64,000 bases of DNA from Acidovorax benzenivorans (GTDB lineage Bacteria > Pseudomonadota > Gammaproteobacteria > Burkholderiales > Burkholderiaceae_C), in NCBI RefSeq assembly GCF_028680575.1, contig NZ_JAPCKI010000006.1:62001-126000 (forward strand), read 5' to 3'. The notes beneath the pieces were generated by a model. It did no database searches. It was not told where the DNA came from and was given only the letters and a program-made list of their open reading frames with translations. This document shows positions 37,158 to 45,074 of this stretch, one piece after another (the stretch's first letter is position 1; every line of letters starts with the position of its first letter). Both the position numbers and the translations under genes were made by a program.

Positions 37158-38198
37158 ATGCATACCGCCCAGCAGAACAGCACCGCGCCCCCGCTACCGC
37201 TGGAGCGCTATCGCCTGTTCGACAGCCACGACCTGGACGAGGCGCGCGAGTTCGTGGGCCGCGTGTTCTGCCCACATGACCTGGCCACACTGCGCCCAGG
37301 CGCGCAGCTTGACGCCTGCCACCACAGCGTGCCGCTGCACCACGACGCGAGCTTGAACTACGTGCAATACGGGCCGGCAGTGCGCATTGAGCCCGGCCAT
37401 TTGGCAGGCTTCTATCTGCTGCAGATTCCGCTGCGCGGCGGTGCCATGGTGCGGTGCGGCAGCCAGGCCGTGGAATCGCATGCGCTCATGGCCTCGCTGC
37501 CATCCCCCACCGAGGCGCTGTCTATGCACTGGCATGACGACAGCCCACAATTCATCGTCAAGATAGACCGCGCGGCCATGCAATCACGCTTGTCTGCCCT
37601 GCTGCAGGCGCCCTTGCACCAGCCACTGGTGTTTGATCTGGGCGTGGACTTGAGCAACCCGGCGCTCGCGGGCATGACGAGTTTCATTGCCTACCTGCGC
37701 TCTGCGGTAGAAACCAATGCCATTCTGCTGGGACACCCGGTGCTGGCCGAACAGGCCGAGAACCACCTGCTCACCAGCTTGCTGCTCTCCACGGGGCATA
37801 ACTACTCAACGGCACTGGCCTCGGGTGCATTCAGTTCTGGCGCAGCGCCCACGGTGCTGCCGCGCGTGGTCAAGCGTGCGCAGGAGTACATGCACAGCCA
37901 GTTGGAACAACCCATCACCCTGGCCGATGTGTGCGCGCATGTGGGCGTCAGCGCCCGCTCTCTTCAACAGACCTTTGCACAATGCACGGGTAAAAGCCCC
38001 ATGGCCTTCCTTCGGGATTTGCGGCTTGATGCCGCCCGCACGGCGTTGCAAAGCAAGTTTGCAGAACGTGCACCGCAGGTGTCAGACATCGCCGCACGCT
38101 ATGGATTTTTTCACCTCGGCCACTTTGCCGAGGGCTACCGCCGACGCTTCGGCGAGACGCCCTCAGAGACACGCCAGCGTCTGGGCCCACCGCACTGA
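37158..38198 (+). CDS. AraC-family transcriptional regulator
   Basis: A 346-residue regulator with an N-terminal AraC-binding-like domain (about 30-215), as in regulators of aromatic dioxygenase operons. The C-terminal two-helix DNA-binding domain (about 240-345) has PITLADVCAHVGVSARSLQQ and VSDIAARYGFFHLGHFAEGY, followed by RRRFGETPSE. The start is ATG 37158 (MHTAQQNSTAPPLPL); upstream open codons lack homology. It is divergent from the SDR-FMO-DLH genes and convergent with the reductase gene, 7 bases apart. Confidence 0.88.
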   Translation: MHTAQQNSTAPPLPLERYRLFDSHDLDEAREFVGRVFCPHDLATLRPGAQLDACHHSVPLHHDASLNYVQYGPAVRIEPGHLAGFYLLQIPLRGGAMVRCGSQAVESHALMASLPSPTEALSMHWHDDSPQFIVKIDRAAMQSRLSALLQAPLHQPLVFDLGVDLSNPALAGMTSFIAYLRSAVETNAILLGHPVLAEQAENHLLTSLLLSTGHNYSTALASGAFSSGAAPTVLPRVVKRAQEYMHSQLEQPITLADVCAHVGVSARSLQQTFAQCTGKSPMAFLRDLRLDAARTALQSKFAERAPQVSDIAARYGFFHLGHFAEGYRRRFGETPSETRQRLGPPH

Positions 38199-38205
38199 TC
38201 CCCGC

Positions 38206-39303
38206 TCACCCCGGCTGTGCCACGAAGGCATCTGCAAAGAACAGGGTGGACTGCATACCAGCCAAGGCCGTAAAGTCGCGCCGCGCGGCATTCACCATGG
38301 CGGGCGCACCGCAGGCATACACCTCATGCTGCGACAAATCCGGATGGTCCTGCAACACGGCCTGATGTACCCAGCCCATACGCCCCGCCCAACCATCGGC
38401 TTCGGGGGAGTCTGACAGCACCGGCACATAGGTCAGGCGTCCCTTCAAGGCCTGCTCCCATTCCTTGCAAAGGTCATGCAGATACAGGTCCTGCCGCGCG
38501 CGGCCGCCCCAGTACAGGGTGATGCGGCGCCTGCTGGTGGTGGCAAGGAGTTGCTCCACCAGAGCCTTGACGGGCGCAAAGCCAGTTCCGCTGGCCAACA
38601 AGATGGCGGAAGCATCGGTGGCAGTGTGCATGCCGAAGGTACCAAACGGCCCCTCGATGCGCAGCACATCGCGCACCTTGAGTTTGCCGAACACCTGGTC
38701 CGTGAAAAAGCCTCCCGACAGGTGGCGGATGTGCAGCTCCAGCAGGTCAACGCCTTCACGCGCCGGGGTGGCCAGCGAATAGCTGCGACGCCGGTTGCCA
38801 GGCAGCAGCACATCCACATACTGGCCCGCCGCGTAGTGCAGGCGCTGGCCTGCGGGCGGTTGCAACTGCACGCGCATCACATCGGGTGCAAGACGCTCCA
38901 TGGCCACCACCCGCACCGGTAGCTTGCGCACCTCGATACCCGGAATGTGGGGAATCTCGGCACACTCCAGCTGCAGGTCACCCGCTGCGGCCGAGCAGCA
39001 CAGCAGGCGTTGGCCTTGGGCGATATCTCCAGCTGTCAAAGCGGTGGGTAAGGCCCCCGCAATGCCCTGGACCTGCCCCTGCAGCACCCGCGCCCTGCAG
39101 GCACCGCAGCTGCCTGTTTTGCATTGGTGCGGCAAGCGGATGCCTGCGCGCGCAGCGGCGTCCAGCAGGCTCTCGCCAGCCAGCGCCACAAACATCTTGC
39201 CGGCCGGCAGCAGCGTGACGCTGTGCTCCTGCGCACGGAGTTCAGCGCATGCCTGCGCAGATGGCGATTTCTGTAGATCCAAGTCCACATCACAGTCCAG
39301 CAT
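38206..39303 (-). CDS. Oxygenase reductase component, 2Fe-2S ferredoxin plus FAD/NAD
   Basis: A 365-residue electron-transfer protein. Plant-type ferredoxin cysteines are Cys61, Cys66, Cys69 and Cys102 (LPHQCKTGSCGACRARVLQG, LLCC). The FAD domain has RRRSYSLATPA, and the NAD domain has ILLASGTGFAPVKALVEQLL and YACGAPAMV. The layout equals that of ring-hydroxylating oxygenase reductases (NagAa-like) and CDP-6-deoxy-glucoseen reductases. It lies 17 bases after livF, so it closes the same operon as the oxygenase subunits and probably feeds electrons to the Rieske ferredoxin. The start is ATG 39303; the frame is open 28 codons upstream, within livF. Confidence 0.9.
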   Translation of the reverse strand: MLDCDVDLDLQKSPSAQACAELRAQEHSVTLLPAGKMFVALAGESLLDAAARAGIRLPHQCKTGSCGACRARVLQGQVQGIAGALPTALTAGDIAQGQRLLCCSAAAGDLQLECAEIPHIPGIEVRKLPVRVVAMERLAPDVMRVQLQPPAGQRLHYAAGQYVDVLLPGNRRRSYSLATPAREGVDLLELHIRHLSGGFFTDQVFGKLKVRDVLRIEGPFGTFGMHTATDASAILLASGTGFAPVKALVEQLLATTSRRRITLYWGGRARQDLYLHDLCKEWEQALKGRLTYVPVLSDSPEADGWAGRMGWVHQAVLQDHPDLSQHEVYACGAPAMVNAARRDFTALAGMQSTLFFADAFVAQPG

Positions 39304-39320
39304 GGTCAGCCCTTCAACCC

Positions 39321-40040
39321 TTACACCGTGAGGTAAAGCGCCCACAGGCTGCGGTCTGCATTGAGCGCAGCAGAGTCGCCCTGCCACACCACCCGCCCGC
39401 GCTCCAGGATCACATGGCGGTCTGCCAGGTCCACCAGCCGGTGCACGTATTTGTCCACCACCAAAATGGTTTGCCCTGCCTCTTTGAGCGTGGCCAGGCA
39501 GCGCCAGATCTCTTCGCGGATCACGGGCGCCAGCCCCTCGGTGGCTTCATCCAGGATGAGCAGGCGCGGGTTGGTGGACAGCGCTCGGCCAATGGCCAGC
39601 ATCTGCTGCTCGCCCCCCGATAGCTGGTTGCCCAGATTGTTCTGCCGCTCCTTCAGGCGCGGAAACACACCGTAGATGCGCTCCAGGTCCCACGCATCGC
39701 GCAGGCCATTGCGGCGGTCGGCAAAGGCCACCAGATGCTCGCGCACAGTGAGGTTGGGAAACACGTGGCGCCCCTCGGGCACGATGGCCAGGCCCAGACG
39801 GGCGATGGCATCGGTCTTGAGCCTGCTGGTCGCCTCCCCTGCAAAACGGATGCCACCGGCTGTAGGGCGCAGCGCACCGACCAGGGCCTTGATGGTGGTG
39901 CTTTTTCCCATGCCGTTGCGGCCGAGCAGCGAAACCACTTCGCCTGCCGCGATCTGAAGGTCAATGCCAAACAACACCTGGCTCACGCCATAGCCAGCCT
40001 CCAGGGCCAGGCAACTCAACAAGGGCTCTGGCGCGCTCAT
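39321..40040 (-). CDS. livF: Branched-chain amino acid-type ABC transporter ATPase
   Basis: A 239-residue LivF-type ATPase. It has Walker A SLLGRNGMGKSTTIKALVG, signature NQLSGGEQQMLAIGRAL, and Walker B PRLLILDEATEGLAPVI. It energises a HAAT-family importer in the inner membrane. It overlaps livG by four bases. In this operon the transporter lies between the oxygenase subunits and their reductase, so its substrate is more likely an aromatic acid than leucine; this is inference. Confidence 0.93.
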   Translation of the reverse strand: MSAPEPLLSCLALEAGYGVSQVLFGIDLQIAAGEVVSLLGRNGMGKSTTIKALVGALRPTAGGIRFAGEATSRLKTDAIARLGLAIVPEGRHVFPNLTVREHLVAFADRRNGLRDAWDLERIYGVFPRLKERQNNLGNQLSGGEQQMLAIGRALSTNPRLLILDEATEGLAPVIREEIWRCLATLKEAGQTILVVDKYVHRLVDLADRHVILERGRVVWQGDSAALNADRSLWALYLTV

Positions 40041-40795
40041 GCGGTGGTCTCCAGGGTTTCGGTGCCCAGGTATACGGCCTGCACCTCAGGGTGGTTGCGG
40101 ATCTCGTCGGGTGTACCAGCGGTGAGCACGCGGCCATACACCAGCACCGAGATGCGGTCGGCCAAGCGAAACACGGCCTCCATGTCATGCTCGATGAGCA
40201 GCACCGCCATGTCCTTGCGCAGGGCCTCGATGAGATGCACCATCTGTTGCGACTCACCTGGCCCCATGCCCGCCATGGGTTCATCCAACAGCAGCAGCTT
40301 GGGGGCAGCCGCCAGCGCCAGCGCCACATCCAGCATGCGCTGCGCGCCATGCGGCAAGGCACCCGCCGTCTCAGCAAGGCTGTGCTGCAGCCCTACGCGC
40401 TCTGCCAGTTGCTCTGCCTTGACGTACAGATCACTGGCTTGTGAGCGTGGCTGCAGAAAACGGAAGCTGGAGCCACTGTGCGCTTGCACGGCCAGCAGCA
40501 GGTTGTCACGCACGGTCTGCGCAGGAAAGATGCGTGTCACCTGGAAGCAACGCGTCAGCCCGTGGGCCACACGGCGGTGCATGGGCAGCGGCGTGATGTC
40601 CACGCCGTCGAGCAGCACACGCCCCGCGTCGGGCTGCAGCAGGCCCGAAATCTGGTTGACGAGCGTGGTCTTGCCCGCGCCGTTGGGGCCAATCAGCGCG
40701 TGGATCTCTCCCCGCTCCACCGACAGGCTCACATGGTCCGTCGCGACGAGGCCGCCAAAGCGTTTGACCAGTCCTTCGACTTGAAACAGGCTCAT
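40037..40795 (-). CDS. livG: Branched-chain amino acid-type ABC transporter ATPase
   Basis: A 252-residue LivG-type ATPase starting MSLFQVEGLVKRFGGLVATD. It has Walker A ALIGPNGAGKTTLVNQISG, the family's TRCFQVTRIFPAQTV, signature LPHGAQRMLDVALALAA (LPHGAQR replaces the usual LSYGQQR) and Walker B KLLLLDEPMAGMGPGE. The start is ATG 40795, overlapping the livM stop by four bases (ATGA). It works with LivF, LivH and LivM. Confidence 0.92.
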   Translation of the reverse strand: MSLFQVEGLVKRFGGLVATDHVSLSVERGEIHALIGPNGAGKTTLVNQISGLLQPDAGRVLLDGVDITPLPMHRRVAHGLTRCFQVTRIFPAQTVRDNLLLAVQAHSGSSFRFLQPRSQASDLYVKAEQLAERVGLQHSLAETAGALPHGAQRMLDVALALAAAPKLLLLDEPMAGMGPGESQQMVHLIEALRKDMAVLLIEHDMEAVFRLADRISVLVYGRVLTAGTPDEIRNHPEVQAVYLGTETLETTA

Positions 40796-41787
40796 CGGGC
40801 ACTCCTTGCACGCAGGTCTGCCAGCGCGGCCAGGCCCTTGGGCGCATACAGCGCGGTAGCGATCAGGAGCACCCCCAACGGCATGTGCCAGTAGTCGGTG
40901 TTGAGCTTGAGTACCTCTTCGAGCGTGAGCCACACCCCAGCCCCCACCGGCCCGCCCCAGCGCCGGCCCAGGCCACCGATCACCACCATCACAATGAGCG
41001 TGGCCGATTGTGTCCAGTGCATCATCGACGGGCTCACGAAGCTGTTGCCTGTGGCCAGCAGCGCACCAGCCAGGCCGGCCACGGCACCCGCCAGCACAAA
41101 CGCGGTGAGCTGCAGCAGGTACACCGGGTAGCCCAGCGCCCGCATGCGGGTCTCGTTGTCGCGAATGCCTGCAAGCGCTGCGCCAAAACGCGAGGCCGTA
41201 GCCCGGTCAAGCCACCACAGCACCAAAGCCACGAGTGCCAGTACCACCCAATACAGCGTGGACTCATCAGCCCCGTTGAGCCCCAGGCCCAGCAGCGGCC
41301 GCATGGGCAGGGTGTAGCCGTCGTCGCCGCCATAACTGCGCAGCGACACAAAAACGAAGTACAGCATCTGCGCAAAAGCCAGCGTGATCATGATGAGGTA
41401 CACGCCCTTGGTGCGCAGCGATACAGCGCCAATCAGCAACGCCGCCAATGCCGCCAATGCCATGGCAGCAGCCCACACAGCCCAGGCCGATGTCACGCCC
41501 GCGTCCGAGAGCATGACCACCGCATAGGCCCCCACACCCACGAACCCGGCATGCCCCAGCGCCACCATGCCACCAAAGCCCATGATGAAGTTCAGGCTGG
41601 CGGCGGCCAGCGCCACCACCAGCACCCGGCGCACGAAGCCGATGTAGAAATCCAGGCCCAGGGCCGATGCCACCAGCGGGAACAGCGCTAACGCCACCAG
41701 CAGGGCCAGCGGCAGCAGGATGCCGCGCCAGCGCTGTGTGACCACGGGCGGCAATATGGCGGAAGAAGAAGTCAGGGAGGAGGACAT
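40792..41787 (-). CDS. livM: Branched-chain amino acid-type ABC transporter permease
   Basis: A 331-residue permease with about nine hydrophobic segments. The LivM hallmarks are LNFIMGFGGMVALGHAGFVG (near residue 65) and a C-terminal VVIGGLGRRWGGPVGAGVWL, where GGLG and the following Gly face the ATPase. The start is ATG 41787; ATG 41808 is an alternative that would overlap the repeat frame. The TGA of a 55-codon frame carried by a family-A repeat lies one base before the ATG, and GGAAAA in that frame could serve as the ribosome binding site. Confidence 0.9.
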   Translation of the reverse strand: MSSSLTSSSAILPPVVTQRWRGILLPLALLVALALFPLVASALGLDFYIGFVRRVLVVALAAASLNFIMGFGGMVALGHAGFVGVGAYAVVMLSDAGVTSAWAVWAAAMALAALAALLIGAVSLRTKGVYLIMITLAFAQMLYFVFVSLRSYGGDDGYTLPMRPLLGLGLNGADESTLYWVVLALVALVLWWLDRATASRFGAALAGIRDNETRMRALGYPVYLLQLTAFVLAGAVAGLAGALLATGNSFVSPSMMHWTQSATLIVMVVIGGLGRRWGGPVGAGVWLTLEEVLKLNTDYWHMPLGVLLIATALYAPKGLAALADLRARSAR

Positions 41788-41788
41788 A

Positions 41789-41956
41789 TCAGTTTTCCAC
41801 GGTGCCATGCGCCACCCACGACGCGTGAAACTGGCGCAGCCCAAGCCAGTGCCCCCGCGCAAGGGCCGCCCCGCGGCGCTGGGGGCGTCCCCCTCCCGAC
41901 TCGCGCAGCGAGACGAGAGAGGGGGAAGGCGCGAAGCGACTCAGGGGGTGTTTCAT
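41789..41956 (-). CDS. 55-codon ORF carried by family-A repeat at the livH-livM junction
   Basis: The frame starts ATGAAACACCCCCTGAG one base after the livH stop and ends TGA one base before the livM ATG. The product would be MKHPLSRFAPSPSLVSLRES and then an Arg/Gly-rich part containing RPQRRGAALA. The residues align in the same frame with the N-terminus of the aspartic protease at 25278. Whether the peptide has a function is unknown. Translation of this frame would keep ribosomes moving from livH to livM. Confidence 0.35.
   Translation of the reverse strand: MKHPLSRFAPSPSLVSLRESGGGRPQRRGAALARGHWLGLRQFHASWVAHGTVEN
41830..41956 (-). repeat. Family-A ORF-carrying repeat, copy 2
   Basis: It matches copy 1 (25278-25410) along its length, with small insertions and deletions in the middle; see the shared 18-mer at 41857-41874. 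It separates livH from livM, genes that often sit only a few bases apart. Confidence 0.8.
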
Positions 41957-41957
41957 C

Positions 41958-42878
41958 TCAGCCCTTGGCAGAAAACAGCCCCGCAGGGCGAAAAGACAGC
42001 ACTGCAGCCATCAGCGCGTACATGGCCACCTCGGCACACAGCGGCCCCAGGTCAGCAGCCACGGCGGGCGGCAAGGTAGCGCGCAGTAGCAGCGGCAGGA
42101 AGGCGCGGCCAATGGTGTCCACCAGGCCCACCAGCAGCGCGGCCACAAAGGCGCCCCGCACCGAGCCAATGCCGCCAATGACAATGACCACCAGCGCGGG
42201 AATCAAAATGGACTCACCCATGCCCACCTGCACGGCCATGATGGGCCCCATCAGCGCACCAGCCAATGCGGCCAGCGCAGCACCCAGCAGAAAGATGCCA
42301 CTGAACACACGCTTGACGCGCACGCCCATCAGCTCGGCCATCCATCGGTCAGACGCCCCAGCCCGCACCAGCATGCCCACGCGGCTGTGGTTGACCAGCA
42401 GGTACAAGAGCCCTGCCACCAACACCCCTGCGCCCAGCACCACCAGGCGGTAAGAGGGGTAAGGCAGCCCGGCAAACAGCTCCACCGGCCCCGCCAGGGC
42501 TGCGGGCGTGGGTGCCATGACGGGGGACGGGCCCCACACCATCTTCACGGCATCGTCGGCCACCAGAATCACGCCGAACGTGGCCAGCACCTGGGCCAGG
42601 TGGTCACGCCCATACAGGCGGCGCATCAGCGTCACCTCCAGCAGCACCGCCACCAGCATGGTGGCCGCTATGGCCACCAGCACGGCGCCCGCCAGCGAAC
42701 CGCTTTGCACATGCACTGTGGCCGCCACATAGGCCCCCACCATGAACAGCGAGCCATGCGACAGGTTCATCACGTCCATGATGCCGAAGACCAGCGTGAG
42801 GCCCGCAGCGATGAGGAACAGCATGAGCCCATAGCCCGCGCCGTTGAGCAACTGCTCGAAGACAAGTATCGGATTCAT
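41958..42878 (-). CDS. livH: Branched-chain amino acid-type ABC transporter permease
   Basis: A 306-residue permease with about eight hydrophobic segments. Hallmarks are GLMLFLIAAGLTLVFGIMDV and MNLSHGSLFMVGAYVAATV near the N-terminus and VVIVIGGIGSVRGAFVAALL near the C-terminus. It pairs with LivM in the membrane. The ATG is at 42878, 35 bases after the binding-protein gene. Confidence 0.93.
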   Translation of the reverse strand: MNPILVFEQLLNGAGYGLMLFLIAAGLTLVFGIMDVMNLSHGSLFMVGAYVAATVHVQSGSLAGAVLVAIAATMLVAVLLEVTLMRRLYGRDHLAQVLATFGVILVADDAVKMVWGPSPVMAPTPAALAGPVELFAGLPYPSYRLVVLGAGVLVAGLLYLLVNHSRVGMLVRAGASDRWMAELMGVRVKRVFSGIFLLGAALAALAGALMGPIMAVQVGMGESILIPALVVIVIGGIGSVRGAFVAALLVGLVDTIGRAFLPLLLRATLPPAVAADLGPLCAEVAMYALMAAVLSFRPAGLFSAKG

Positions 42879-42913
42879 GGTGCGCTAGGGCCTGTTCAAG
42901 TGGGCTGCCACGA

Positions 42914-44125
42914 TCACTTCAACGGGCACTGGCTGGCATAGGCATCGCCATAGTTTTCCAGCACCGTCTTGATGGTCTTGTTGGTCACGCGGCCTTCAGC
43001 GTTCTTGCCGATGGTGCGCAGGTAGAAGTTCTGCACCGGGTAGTGGTTGTTGGCGTATCGGAACGTGCCGCGCACCGAAGGGAACTGCGCCTTGGCAAGG
43101 GCCTTGATAAGAGCCTCCTTGTCGCTCACCTTGCCGCCCACGGCCTTCACTGCGGCGTCCATGGCTGCGATCACGTCGTAGGCCTGTGCTGCATAGATGG
43201 ACGGATAGCGGCCGCCGTATTCCTTGCGGAAGGCTGCCACAAAGGCCTTGTTCGGCGCGTTGTCCATGTCGTGCGCCCAGTGCGTGGTGTTGAACAGGCC
43301 CAGCATGGGATCGCCCACCGCACCGATGATGTCCTCGTCGGCCGAAAAACCGCTGGTGACCAGCGTGATGTCCTTGGACAGGCCTGCACCCACAAACTGC
43401 TTGATGAAGTTGATGCCCATAGCACCGGGCAGGAAGAAATACACCGCATCAGGCTTGGCCGCGCGCAGCTGGGCCAGCTCGGTGGCGTAATCGATCTGCC
43501 CAACCTTGGTGTAGATCTCGTCGGCCACCTGGCCTTTGTACTTGCGCTTGAAGCCGGTGATGCCGTCCTTGCCCGCCGGGTAGTTGGGCGCCATCACCAC
43601 CATGCGGCCAAACTTCTGATCGGCGGCAAACTGACCGGCGGCCTCATGGAATTGGTCATTCTGGTAAGCCGTGCCAAAAAAGTAGGCATTGCATTGGGCG
43701 CCTGCGAGCTGGCTGGGACCGGCGTTGTTCGACAGGTACGGCACCTTGGCCGCGAACAACGACGGCGCCACGGCCAGCGCCACATTGGAGGCGATGGGAC
43801 CAGTGAACAGGTCGATCTTCTCGCGCTGCACAAAGCGGTCCACCAGCTGCTTGGCCTGGTCGGGGCTGCCGGCCATGTCGGTTTGCACAAACTCGACCGG
43901 TTGGCCGCCCAGCTTGCCCCCGAGCTGCTTGATCGCCAGGGCAAAGCCGTCACGCGCCTCGGCACCGGGGCCTGCAAACGGGCCCGAGATATCGAGCGCC
44001 ATGCCGACCTTGATGGGGCCGGACTGCGCAATCGCAGATACGCAGGTGCAGGCCGCCAGGGCTACCAGGGCCGTCAGGCGCGCCACAACGTGCACGCGAG
44101 AGGATGAGCGAAATGTGAGAGCCAT
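42914..44125 (-). CDS. ABC transporter substrate-binding protein (LivK/aromatic-acid type)
   Basis: A 403-residue periplasmic protein with a signal peptide (basic start, LTALVALAACTCVSAIAQ). The mature part starts IKVGMALDISGPFAGPGAEA, a type I periplasmic-binding fold, with FTGPIASNVALAVAPSLFAA and YSIYAAQAYDVI-type helices later. Proteins of this subgroup often bind benzoate, hydroxybenzoates or related acids. The ATG at 44125 has AAGGACTGAAG upstream. It sits between the Rieske ferredoxin gene (95 bases upstream) and livH, tying the importer to the oxygenase. Confidence 0.9.
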   Translation of the reverse strand: MALTFRSSSRVHVVARLTALVALAACTCVSAIAQSGPIKVGMALDISGPFAGPGAEARDGFALAIKQLGGKLGGQPVEFVQTDMAGSPDQAKQLVDRFVQREKIDLFTGPIASNVALAVAPSLFAAKVPYLSNNAGPSQLAGAQCNAYFFGTAYQNDQFHEAAGQFAADQKFGRMVVMAPNYPAGKDGITGFKRKYKGQVADEIYTKVGQIDYATELAQLRAAKPDAVYFFLPGAMGINFIKQFVGAGLSKDITLVTSGFSADEDIIGAVGDPMLGLFNTTHWAHDMDNAPNKAFVAAFRKEYGGRYPSIYAAQAYDVIAAMDAAVKAVGGKVSDKEALIKALAKAQFPSVRGTFRYANNHYPVQNFYLRTIGKNAEGRVTNKTIKTVLENYGDAYASQCPLK

Positions 44126-44220
44126 CTTCAGTCCTTGTCTAACAACGTTCAAAAGAAAATCGGTGTGAACCACCCGGTTTGCCAACACCCGCCGTGCGGT
44201 CGTTGGCACCACCAAAGGCG

Positions 44221-44568
44221 CTACACGCCCACCTCAACCCGCCCCGCCACCACGCGCACCGGGAAGGTGCGCACCGCTTCGGTGACCGGGGCCTTGCAAG
44301 GGGCACCCGTGCGGATGTCAAAGGTGCCCTGATGCAAGGGGCATTCCACACAGCCGTCTTCCACGTAACCGTCGGACAACTTGGCAGCACCGTGGGTGCA
44401 CAGGTCGTACAGGGCGTACAGACCCTCTCCTTCGCGGAACACCGCCACGGGCAGGCCGCCCGCCACCACGGGCCAGACGGCGCCGTCCGGGAAGTCATCG
44501 GGCTCGCCCACGTCATGCCAGGCGGCGCTGGCGTGCTCGGTGGTATCAATGTCTGTGGTTGTTTGCAT
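44221..44568 (-). CDS. Rieske-type ferredoxin component of ring-hydroxylating oxygenase
   Basis: A 115-residue soluble Rieske protein. The 2Fe-2S ligands are Cys57/His59 in DLCTHGAAKLSDG and Cys76/His79 in VECPLHQGTFDIRTG. It should shuttle electrons from the flavoprotein reductase to the oxygenase. The start is ATG 44568 (MQTTTDIDTTEHAS), eight bases after the beta-subunit gene; upstream open codons overlap that gene. Confidence 0.93.
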   Translation of the reverse strand: MQTTTDIDTTEHASAAWHDVGEPDDFPDGAVWPVVAGGLPVAVFREGEGLYALYDLCTHGAAKLSDGYVEDGCVECPLHQGTFDIRTGAPCKAPVTEAVRTFPVRVVAGRVEVGV

Positions 44569-44576
44569 GGCGGATC

Positions 44577-45062
44577 TCAGATAGGGGTGGCCAACAAGGT
44601 GGGCACGCGCAAGGTGTCGTACACCACCCGCTTGCTGCGGTAACGCCACTCGCCTTCGTGTTGCACCACCTCGTCGAGGTAGGTGCCCGCCTGGTACACG
44701 CTGGAATCACCGGCCTGGCCGGTGATCACCACGATGTAGCTCGACTGCGTGCGCACCACGCCGTCCTCCACACTGGTGATGACCAGGCCCGACGTGGCGT
44801 GGCGATAGGCATGGTCCTCAAAGATGTTGGCGTGGCGCAGGGAGAGCACACGGTCGCGCAACATGCCGGCATTGCGGCAGTACACGATGGGAGCAGGAAA
44901 GCCCGCATCGAAGTTCTCTTTGGGGATGATTTCGTAGCGGCAGTCCTCCACAAAAAAGCCAGGCCAGTCTTCCAGCCGGTTGCTGTCCAGCGCGCTCACA
45001 TAGCGGTGCTGCAGCTCCAGCAGCTCGGTCCACAGTTGCAGTCGTTGTTGTTGTGTTGTCAT
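44577..45062 (-). CDS. Ring-hydroxylating oxygenase beta (small) subunit
   Basis: A 161-residue NTF2-fold subunit with the family's LLELQHRYVSALDSNRLEDW, FFVEDCRYEIIPKENFDAGF and RVLSLRHANIFEDHAYRHAT. It supports the structure of the alpha-beta hexamer. It resembles small subunits of salicylate 5-hydroxylase and anthranilate dioxygenase. It starts 12 bases after the alpha-subunit gene. Confidence 0.92.
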   Translation of the reverse strand: MTTQQQRLQLWTELLELQHRYVSALDSNRLEDWPGFFVEDCRYEIIPKENFDAGFPAPIVYCRNAGMLRDRVLSLRHANIFEDHAYRHATSGLVITSVEDGVVRTQSSYIVVITGQAGDSSVYQAGTYLDEVVQHEGEWRYRSKRVVYDTLRVPTLLATPI

Positions 45063-45074
45063 CTCGGTGGTTCC

